From CAZOWW01 sp964583765 (lineage in GTDB: Bacteria > Actinomycetota > Actinomycetes > Actinomycetales > Kineosporiaceae): 31,693 bases of DNA. Positions 16,409 to 22,872 of the stretch are shown piece after piece (the first letter of the stretch is position 1; each line of letters begins with the position of its first letter). Made by a program: the position numbers and the translations under genes. Location: the NCBI GenBank assembly GCA_964583765.1, contig CAZOWW010000065.1, positions 1-31,693 on the forward strand, written 5' to 3'. The notes under the pieces are model-generated. The model was not told the origin of the DNA. It was given only the letters and a program-made list of their open reading frames with translations, and ran no database searches.

Positions 16409-17364
16409 GTAGCGAGCCAACGCCTCGGCAGGCGGGAACGGCGTTCAGAGCGGTCTACGAGGAACCCGGCGTGTACGACGAGATTCTCCTGCCGCACTAC
16501 TTCGCCGGCCGAGAGGACACCGACCTGATCGCGCAGTGGCTTGCCGACACCTACCCCAGCTCGCCGGCGGCGGGGACGCCCGCGCAGCCAGGACTGCGCG
16601 TCCTGGAACTCGGGTGCGGCACAGGCCGGGTGACCACCTGCATCGCCCCGTACGCGGGCACCCTCACCGGGGCGGACTACAGCCCGGTCATGCTGCGTGC
16701 GTTCACCGACCGGTTCCCCGCAGCGCGAACCCTGTGCGCGGACACCCGCGAGGCGGTGAATCAGTTGCTGGGCGAAGGGCGCGCCGACGGCTTCAACCTG
16801 GTCAGCGCCTTCTGGTCGCTCAGCTACCCCCTGGGAGCGTGTTTCGAGACCCTGGACGCCGACGGCATCCGGCCCGTGGCAGATCGGCAGGCCTCCCGGC
16901 ACGCGGCGGGGGCGCTCGTCGCCGGGATGGTCGACCTCCTGGCCCCATCCGGGCACCTGCTGGCCCTGCTGTTCGACTCCGACAGCCCCGAACAACGCCT
17001 GGTCACCTGGGCGTGGGAGCAGGTTGCCCCCACACCCTTCGGAGACCGCTCCTATACCCGCACCATCCTGCATGAGGAACTTCTGGCCGCCGAGCGCGCC
17101 GGGCGTGGCGCCCTGACCTGGACTCGCCTGCCCGGGGTAGCCCTCGCCCCGACCAGGGCCGCCGCCTTGCGCTGGTTCACCGCAGCCCACTTCAAGGACC
17201 TGCCCCAGCTGATCACGAACCAGGAGGTCATGGACGCCGTCACCGACTTCGTCGATACATGGGCCTGCCCGGACGGGACGGTCGCGCTTCCGGCAGGCGT
17301 CCACCTCATCGACTTCCACCGCGACGCCGTCGGCGCTGCCCACCTACCCAGGAGACCCGCGTGA
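16405..17364 (+). CDS. Class I SAM-dependent methyltransferase-fold enzyme
   Basis: The 319-residue protein has SAM-binding motif I VLELGCGTGR (66-75), motif II-like GADYSP (about 89-94) and a motif IV-like region FNLVSAFWSLSYPLG. The C-terminal half (LLFDSDSPEQRLVTWAW, YTRTILHEELL) is a substrate domain I do not recognise. GTG 16405 overlaps the decarboxylase stop (GTGA) and follows GAGGAGGAG, so translation is coupled. The enzyme could methylate, or like MccD transfer the 3-amino-3-carboxypropyl group of SAM; the sequence alone does not decide. It is the middle gene of the decarboxylase-transferase-nucleotidyltransferase-argS operon. Confidence 0.8.
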   Translation: MSSEPTPRQAGTAFRAVYEEPGVYDEILLPHYFAGREDTDLIAQWLADTYPSSPAAGTPAQPGLRVLELGCGTGRVTTCIAPYAGTLTGADYSPVMLRAFTDRFPAARTLCADTREAVNQLLGEGRADGFNLVSAFWSLSYPLGACFETLDADGIRPVADRQASRHAAGALVAGMVDLLAPSGHLLALLFDSDSPEQRLVTWAWEQVAPTPFGDRSYTRTILHEELLAAERAGRGALTWTRLPGVALAPTRAAALRWFTAAHFKDLPQLITNQEVMDAVTDFVDTWACPDGTVALPAGVHLIDFHRDAVGAAHLPRRPA

Positions 17365-18155
17365 ACACCGGGAGCGGCACGCGATCGCCGGACACACAGG
17401 TGGTGGCCGCGGCCGTGCAGAACCTGGCCGGGTACCTCACCGAACCCGGCCGCTACGGCATCGCCTACGGCTCCCATGCCTCCGACACGCACGGGCCACA
17501 TTCGGACCTGGACCTGCTCCTGGTCACGCCCACCTGGCTGGCCCCTGAACACGCCCGGGACCTCCAGGACACCGTGATCCGTCTGCACCAGGACCACGGG
17601 TTACACCTGGACACCGAAGTCGCCTACGAGGTCAAGCTCATCGCCACCCACCGCGACGTGCAGGCCGCCCTGGACCACGCCCCGTTCCCTTGCCCCTCCA
17701 GCCCCCGGCGACCGCTGATCCCCCCGGTGCCCTGCGAGACCGCCTACCTCAACTCGCCCACCTTCCGACTGCGCCTCATCCTCAACGCCCTGACCAGCCC
17801 CCACGTCTTCCTCGGAGGCGACCTGACCACCTTCACCCACCACACGCAGGCCGCCGAGAGCTCCTTGGCCCTTCTGGCGATGCGGATCCTGGCCCACCAG
17901 CAACGCCCTGAACCCCTCACCTCCTTCACCCTCACCGACACGCTGACCGTCCTGGTGCGTTCCGCGGACGGAGCCACCGGCCAGGACTACCTCGGCTACC
18001 GCCCGTCCCACGCACTGCTGGGAACCCTCCTGCGCGGACTCCACCGCCTGGCTGCCTCCCAGGTCGCTGTCCTCGGCCCGGAAGGGCGCTGGCGACCAGG
18101 GCCGGCATGGCCCGGAGCGTGGGGCCTCCACGGCGCCTTGGGATACTGGCCGTGA
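17361..18155 (+). CDS. Nucleotidyltransferase-fold protein (Pol beta superfamily)
   Basis: The 264-residue protein carries the minimal nucleotidyltransferase signature: Gly37-Ser38 in AYGSHASDT, then Asp49 and Asp51 in HSDLDLLL, the GS...DxD metal-binding set. The C-terminal part is helical, like MNT/HEPN-type or kanamycin nucleotidyltransferase-like enzymes. Likely chemistry is transfer of NMP (often AMP) to a small molecule, peptide or RNA; the acceptor is unknown. GTG 17361 overlaps the previous stop (GTGA) and has AGGAGA five bases upstream. In the operon it is the only candidate for adding a nucleotide, the step done by the unrelated ThiF-type MccB in microcin C pathways. It could instead inactivate an antibiotic. 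Confidence 0.75.
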   Translation: MNTGSGTRSPDTQVVAAAVQNLAGYLTEPGRYGIAYGSHASDTHGPHSDLDLLLVTPTWLAPEHARDLQDTVIRLHQDHGLHLDTEVAYEVKLIATHRDVQAALDHAPFPCPSSPRRPLIPPVPCETAYLNSPTFRLRLILNALTSPHVFLGGDLTTFTHHTQAAESSLALLAMRILAHQQRPEPLTSFTLTDTLTVLVRSADGATGQDYLGYRPSHALLGTLLRGLHRLAASQVAVLGPEGRWRPGPAWPGAWGLHGALGYWP

Positions 18156-18195
18156 CCACAGTGGGATCCGTCGTCATCTGTACCTGGAGCAGCGC

Positions 18196-20025
18196 ATGAA
18201 CTCGCAGCAGGCCGTCGTCGCGTTGACCGACCAGGTCCACGACGCACTGCGACGAGCCATCGCCGCGGTCCTGCCCGACCACACCGACGCGGACCCACTG
18301 GTGCGCCCCTCCGAACACGCTGATCTGCAGGCCAACGCCGCGCTCGGCCTGGCCAAGGCCACGCGGCGTCGTCCGGTCGAGTTGGCCACCGATCTGGTTG
18401 CCCGCCTCGAGACCGGTGAGGCTGCCACGCTCCTGGCGGAGGCGGTGGTCTCGGGTCCGGGGTTCCTGAACCTGACCCTGAGCGACGTCGCGATCTGGAC
18501 CCAGGTTCGCGACCGGCTCGCCGCCCCGCGCCTGGGGGTGAACGAGCCAGAGACCGGCCGCCGCACGGTGATCGACTACTCGGCGCCCAACATCGCCAAG
18601 CAGATGCACGTCGGGCACCTGCGCACCACGATCATCGGCGACGCGCTCGCCCGGATCCTGGGCTTCCTGGGCGGAGAGGTCATCCGCCAGAACCACCTGG
18701 GCGACTGGGGAACCCAGTTCGGCATGCTCATCCAGTACCTCGACGAACACCCCGAGGCCTCCTGGCACGCCGACCAACTGGAGCCCGGCGACGATGCCGT
18801 GGGGGCCCTGGACGGCCTGTACCGGACCGCTCGCGCGATGTTCGAGGCGGATCCGGGATTCGCGGACCGTTCGCGCGCCCGGGTGGTGGCCCTGCAGGCC
18901 GGCGACCCGGCGACCGTCCAGACCTGGAAAGCGATCATCGCGGAGTCCCAGGCCTCGTTCAACGCCCTGTACGCCCGGCTGGGGGTGCTGTTGACCGACG
19001 CGGACATCGCCGCCGAGTCCTTCTACAACCCGTTCCTGCCCGAGGTCGCCGCCGAGCTCGAAGCCCGCGGGATCGCCGTGGACAGTCAGAGCGCCCTGTG
19101 CGTGTTCGACCCCGAGGTCACCGGCCCGGACGGGAGCCCGGTCCCGTTGATGGTCCGCAAGAGCGACGGCGGCTACGGCTACGACACCACCGACCTGGCC
19201 ACCATCCGCTACCGCACCACCGAGCTCAAGGCCGACCGGATCCTGTACGTGGTGGACTCGCGCCAGGCCCTGCACTTCCGGCTCGTGTTCTCCGCGGCCC
19301 GCCGGGCCGGCTGGCTGCCGGAGGACGTCGAGGCCCGCCACATCCCGTTCGGCACCGTGCTGGGTCCGGACGGGCGCCCATTCAAGACCCGTTCCGGGGG
19401 CACCGTGCGCCTGTCGGACCTGCTGGACGAAGCCGTGGCCTCGGCCCGGGCCACCGTGCGCGAGAAGAACCCCACCATGGCCACAGAACAGGTCGCCCGG
19501 ATCGCCGAGCAGGCCGGGATCGGGGCGGTGAAGTACGCCGAACTGTCCACCTCGCGGATCAAGGACTACACCTTCGACCCGGTCCGGATGACCGCGTTCA
19601 CCGGTGACACCGGCGTGTACCTGCAGTACGCCCACGCCCGGATCTGCTCCATCCTCCAACGCGCCCAGACCGAGACGGTCGCTGGCCAGACACCCCGCCC
19701 CGGCGCCCAGGTCGACGTCCCCACCGGGGAGATCCCGGTCGACGTCCACCTCGACCTGCACCCCACCGAACGCGCCCTGGCCCTGACGCTGGACCGCTTC
19801 GCCGCCACCCTGGCCGAGACCGCCGCGACCTACGAACCCCACCGCCTGTGCGGGTACCTGTTCGCCCTGGCCAAGGCCTACTCCGACTTCTACGAAGCCT
19901 GCCCCGTCCTCAAGGCCCCCACCCCGACCATTCGAGGCAATCGCCTGGCCCTGTGCCGCTTGAGCGCCGCCACCCTCGCCCAGGGCCTGGACCTCTTGGG
20001 CATCGCCGCACCCCGAGCGATGTGA
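18196..20025 (+). CDS. argS: Arginyl-tRNA synthetase, probable second (accessory) copy
   Basis: This is a full-length class I arginine-tRNA ligase of 609 residues. It has an N-terminal Add1-like domain (about 1-105), catalytic core with HVGH (138-141) as the HIGH motif, and FKTRSGGT (396-403) where other class I enzymes have KMSKS, as is normal for this ArgRS branch. The DALR anticodon-binding domain ends near LYAKAYSDFYEACPVL-type sequence. Just before HVGH it reads APNIAKQM, where ArgRS enzymes usually have Glu in place of Gln136. ATG 18196 has GGAG seven bases upstream, 40 bp after the nucleotidyltransferase stop. Location at the end of a specialised operon and next to a broken S66 peptidase suggest a resistant or pathway-specific copy, not the housekeeping one; that needs the rest of the genome. 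Confidence 0.85.
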   Translation: MNSQQAVVALTDQVHDALRRAIAAVLPDHTDADPLVRPSEHADLQANAALGLAKATRRRPVELATDLVARLETGEAATLLAEAVVSGPGFLNLTLSDVAIWTQVRDRLAAPRLGVNEPETGRRTVIDYSAPNIAKQMHVGHLRTTIIGDALARILGFLGGEVIRQNHLGDWGTQFGMLIQYLDEHPEASWHADQLEPGDDAVGALDGLYRTARAMFEADPGFADRSRARVVALQAGDPATVQTWKAIIAESQASFNALYARLGVLLTDADIAAESFYNPFLPEVAAELEARGIAVDSQSALCVFDPEVTGPDGSPVPLMVRKSDGGYGYDTTDLATIRYRTTELKADRILYVVDSRQALHFRLVFSAARRAGWLPEDVEARHIPFGTVLGPDGRPFKTRSGGTVRLSDLLDEAVASARATVREKNPTMATEQVARIAEQAGIGAVKYAELSTSRIKDYTFDPVRMTAFTGDTGVYLQYAHARICSILQRAQTETVAGQTPRPGAQVDVPTGEIPVDVHLDLHPTERALALTLDRFAATLAETAATYEPHRLCGYLFALAKAYSDFYEACPVLKAPTPTIRGNRLALCRLSAATLAQGLDLLGIAAPRAM

Positions 20026-20040
20026 CCGAAGCGGCAAGTC

Positions 20041-20240
20041 ACAGGACTGGGTGGAGACCGTAGCGGCGAACCCACGCTCAACACCGGGCGTAGGGACGTC
20101 AAGCCGGGCCGTGCCCGCGGGATCGCCTTCGGCGGGCACTCCGAGGCCTTTCTGTAGCTCCTCGGCGCCCCGTGCTGTCCCGATCTGGACGGCGCGATCC
20201 TCTTCCTGGAGATCGACACCTACCCGGGGACCTGCGGCTG
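20041..20240 (+). pseudogene. Decayed fragment of an S66 (LdcA/MccF-like) peptidase
   Basis: The translated sequence around 20089-20154 (DVKPGRARGIAFGGHSEAFL) closely matches residues of the intact S66 protein at 10807 (AIKPGRARGIAVGGNSEAFM), and homology continues through LLGAPCCPDLDGAILFLE. A TAG at 20155-20157 replaces the Gln codon of the intact gene, and neither the nucleophile-bearing N-terminal half nor the C-terminal His region is present. It starts just after the argS stop. The fragment shows that an S66 peptidase gene once followed argS directly. Boundaries are approximate. Confidence 0.8.
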
Positions 20241-20402
20241 AACGGGGTCGCAACAATCCGAACGACACCATTCGAAGGCACAAGCGCACAACCAGTCGAA
20301 TCAGGCACGACGGCATCCGGACTCGCATGCCGCGGGCTCCCATGCCGAACGCTCGTGCGACAAGATCGCGTCGAGTCGAGGTGCGCCGACTGCGAGGAAG
20401 GG

Positions 20403-21044
20403 TCAGCTGATCGCCGCCATTGAGGCGTCGATCGCGCCCAGATAGGCCAGGGACTGGGCCATCGTCAGATCGTCGCCGGCCTCGTCCGGGTTCGGCCCGT
20501 CCTCCATCAGGATCCGCACGCGGGTGCAGTCGTAGGTCATCCAGTAGACGTACTTGGAGCAGTGATCGAAGCTGCTGTTGCACTCGACTGCGTAGCCGCC
20601 GGAGAAGCTCCCGTGTGGTGCCCATCGCCGGATCTCGGCTCGGGTGAACGTGTGGACGGCCTTCTCCAGATCGTCGCCGCCGGCGGCCGGACGATCGTTC
20701 GGGAAGCCCCAGAGCCACATGCTCAGGCGAGAGCCGGCCTGGTGCTGGATGTTCATCATCACCTGCCATCCCTGGCGCATCTGCCAGGTCACCGTGCGAC
20801 CGAACCCGGGCTCGTCCACCTCCCTGATGACCCGCTCGGCGTCGCCGGCGAAGGCGGGCTCGACGTGGATGATGGCGTCGGGGGATGGGTTGTGCACCGG
20901 ACGGACCAACAGGTAGGCCCTGCTCCCCAGGACGAGCGCACCCGCGGAGAACGTGGCGACAACGATCGCGGAAATCACCTGCCGTCTGGTTCGCCTACGC
21001 AGCACGAAGTCCTGCACACGCTCACGTCGACTGTCGCCGCTCAT
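20403..21044 (-). CDS. Single-pass membrane-anchored protein of unknown function
   Basis: The product has 213 residues. The N-terminus is highly basic (RRERVQDFVLRRRTRRQ), followed by one hydrophobic segment (VISAIVVATFSAGALVLG, about 25-43), then a soluble, probably extracytoplasmic domain with three Cys residues (YAVECNSSFDHC, YDCTRV). No catalytic motif or family is recognised. ATG at 21044 is clear from GAGGGAGGG six bases upstream; the frame upstream of it is not needed. The gene is apparently alone: the macro-domain gene upstream on the same strand ends 121 bp before it. The 160 bp between its stop and the S66 remnant hold nothing recognisable. Confidence 0.7.
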   Translation of the reverse strand: MSGDSRRERVQDFVLRRRTRRQVISAIVVATFSAGALVLGSRAYLLVRPVHNPSPDAIIHVEPAFAGDAERVIREVDEPGFGRTVTWQMRQGWQVMMNIQHQAGSRLSMWLWGFPNDRPAAGGDDLEKAVHTFTRAEIRRWAPHGSFSGGYAVECNSSFDHCSKYVYWMTYDCTRVRILMEDGPNPDEAGDDLTMAQSLAYLGAIDASMAAIS

Positions 21045-21165
21045 CGCACGCCCTCCCTCGTCCCCATGTACGACGACGCGACCGCCTGGAGGGGTTGGCG
21101 AAGCTGTCCACGATCGGGGTGAGTGACCGTGTCCGCTCGGCTGCCCTGTGCTCAGCGAATCGGGA

Positions 21166-21654
21166 TCACTCGCCGTGGTCGTACACAGTGACCTGGACCC
21201 CTCGGGCACACAGTCCTGTCTGGATCAACGGTTCGATACGGTCCCAGCTTCCGCCGGCGAGGCCGCAACCGATGCGGGGCATGTGCACGGAGGCGCCGCG
21301 AGCCAGCGCTTGATCGCCAAGGATGTGCAGGCATTGCTCCACGGCGGGGTAGCGGATGGGTGGACCGCTGCTGCCGGTGCGGGTGCCGTGCTGGCCGATC
21401 ATGTTCGCGACCCAAAGCTCGGGCTGCACGCCGATGAGCCGGACGGCGCCGAGGGCGAAGTCGTTGGCCGCCCGGTGTCGGTACCAGTCCCGGTAGTCAT
21501 GTTCGGGCTGAGGCCAGCGTCGCGAGACGGCCAGCACGAAGCCCTTGCCCCAGCCGCCGCGGTCGTTGCAGATGTGGGCGACGATCTTCGGGCCCTTGGC
21601 CTGGGGGCTGGTGGCATCGCCCCGGATGATCCGCAACGGGACGGCGGCGGTCAT
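21166..21654 (-). CDS. Macro domain protein (Poa1p/ADP-ribose hydrolase-like)
   Basis: The 162-residue protein is a single macro domain. It shows RGDATSPQAKGPKIVAHICN at the N-terminus, the glycine-rich loop DRGGWGKGFVLAVS and the second ligand loop MPRIGCGLAGGSWDRI. Macro domains bind ADP-ribose and many remove it from proteins, nucleic acids or ADP-ribose-1''-phosphate; this form resembles the Poa1p group. The start ATG at 21654 overlaps the stop of the NADAR gene (ATGA), so the two are translationally coupled. Together they form a probable ADP-ribose processing module. No DarT-like toxin is seen in the window. Confidence 0.85.
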   Translation of the reverse strand: MTAAVPLRIIRGDATSPQAKGPKIVAHICNDRGGWGKGFVLAVSRRWPQPEHDYRDWYRHRAANDFALGAVRLIGVQPELWVANMIGQHGTRTGSSGPPIRYPAVEQCLHILGDQALARGASVHMPRIGCGLAGGSWDRIEPLIQTGLCARGVQVTVYDHGE

Positions 21655-22244
21655 CGCGCCGTCCTCCGTGTCGCATCCCCGGCGGTCAAGGAGGCGCGTA
21701 GCTGCTCACGGGCGTCCATCAGCGCAAAGCCCAGCAGGTTCAGGCCACGCCAGCGACCCGGGTGAGTGGCATTGGGATGGGTGGCGCTCAAGCCGATGCC
21801 CCAGATCCGGTCGACAGGGCTGGCCTCGACCAAGATTCGATCGCCGGTCCCGAGCAGAAACTCAGCCAGATCCGGGTGCTGGGTGAACTTGGCCACGCTC
21901 CCGGCGACCACGATGTCGTAGCGGGCTGCCGCCCAACCCTGCTCGTCGAAGCCGCGAACGTTGCGGCCGGCGGCCTTCGCGGCGCCCGGGGATCTCGCCG
22001 CCATCACCGTCGCCAGGCCGTCCGTGTCCTCGAAGAGCCGCGCTTTCGCGGCCATCATCCAATGCTTCGCGGTGGGGTAACGGACGTCGTCGATCATGAA
22101 CGGCGCGGGCCACCACTGGCTGAAACACCAACGCCCGATACGCCCGTTCGACTCCGGCCTGTGCCCCCAGAACAGCACCATCTTCGGCGCCCTACCCGCC
22201 GCTTCGGCGATCCGGACCGCCTCAAGACGTTCCTCAGCTCGCAT
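21651..22244 (-). CDS. NADAR family (YbiA-like) N-glycosidase
   Basis: The product has 197 residues. Family signatures include VLFWGHRPE, FSQWWPAPFMIDDVRYPTAKHWMMAAKA (split here as FSQWWPAPF and YPTAKHWMMAAKA), KFTQHPDLAEFLLGTGDRILVEASP-type sequence and IWGIGL, all typical of NADAR (DUF1768) enzymes. Known members cleave N-glycosidic bonds in riboflavin intermediates or remove ADP-ribose from guanine bases in DNA. ATG at 22244 follows CAGGGG at a six-base spacing; a TTG one codon earlier is unlikely. It is first in the NADAR-macro operon, read away from the defence-type operon at 22873, with which it shares a 628-bp divergent spacer. Confidence 0.88.
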   Translation of the reverse strand: MRAEERLEAVRIAEAAGRAPKMVLFWGHRPESNGRIGRWCFSQWWPAPFMIDDVRYPTAKHWMMAAKARLFEDTDGLATVMAARSPGAAKAAGRNVRGFDEQGWAAARYDIVVAGSVAKFTQHPDLAEFLLGTGDRILVEASPVDRIWGIGLSATHPNATHPGRWRGLNLLGFALMDAREQLRASLTAGDATRRTAR

Positions 22245-22872
22245 CAAGAACCCCTGGGGAACTTGGTGTCAGCGGGCACGCAAAGGGCACCCACTCCGCA
22301 TTCATGCAGGTCGGCGGCCTGGACGACGACCAAGCCAACGGTGTCGAGAACCTCCACCGGGCAGTCGCAACCATGGACGGCCGGGATCGCATGGGCAAGC
22401 CTTCCGAGGCGCCGTCCGGCGACGCTACGAACACCGGTACGGCTGGGTCTGCTGTCGACTGCACAGGCAGTGGCTCTTCAAGTGCCTGTGCCGCCAGCAC
22501 GGACATGACCAACATCGTGACTCACTTGGAGTCGAGACGCAACGCAATTCGAGGTGCTCTCCAATGGGGCGAACCAGGCGGCACTCCTGGCGGCCAGGTC
22601 CCCTCGGGCGCGAGAACGCCCGCGCGAGCGTGGGCCACGAGGTCAGGGCCTGGGCGACGACCAGCGCTCGGAAGCTCGGGCCCCAGTGGTTGCCTGCCCC
22701 CAGACTGAACCAAGTCCTCGACGTGCCTGCTGACAGAGCTCCCGGCGGCGGGAACGGGCAGATCGGTTCGCTCGAAGATCGCCCGAATGATCCCGTGGGC
22801 CCGATCACTTGATCCACGTTCACGGTCGGAAGTCCGGCGACAGGTGCGAGTGGCGAACTATAGTCACGAATC
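22245..22872. other. 628 bp divergent spacer between NADAR and the SNF2 operon
   Basis: I see no convincing gene. Several frames stay open on both strands but none has a ribosome-binding site or recognisable protein content. A perfect 9-bp inverted repeat (GCACAGGCA at 22461-22469, TGCCTGTGC at 22483-22491) may form a hairpin. The right end carries the probable promoter at 22859-22864. The tract could contain decayed coding sequence. Confidence 0.45.
22859..22864 (+). promoter_or_regulatory. -10 element (TATAGT) of a probable leaderless promoter
   Basis: TATAGT ends eight bases before GTG 22873, the distance expected if transcription starts at or just before the start codon. No Shine-Dalgarno is present between them. 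A recognisable -35 is lacking. Confidence 0.5.

Noticed and set aside
14721..20025. Lanthipeptide, lasso or FxSxx-type RiPP cluster
   Set aside because: There is no LanB/LanM, radical SAM, YcaO or lasso cyclase. PEARL-type aminoacyl-tRNA ligation was considered because of argS, but no LanB-like ligase is present.
20051..20423. Plus-strand open frames downstream of argS
   Set aside because: The only recognisable homology in this stretch is the broken S66 peptidase in a different frame with an internal stop. The other frames are arginine-rich shadows.
17932..20769. 945-residue open frame on the minus strand across argS
   Set aside because: It is antisense to the unmistakable argS gene. Its composition is the mirrored codon bias of a GC-rich gene, and no protein family is visible.
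22461..22491. 9-bp inverted repeat considered as a transposon end or recombination site
   Set aside because: There is no target-site duplication, no second copy in the window and no transposase or integrase nearby. It is kept only as a possible hairpin.
22304..22708. 134-residue plus-strand frame between NADAR and the SNF2 operon
   Set aside because: Low-complexity Gly/Ser/Thr-rich translation, no ribosome-binding site and no family. It may be decayed sequence but cannot be supported as a gene.
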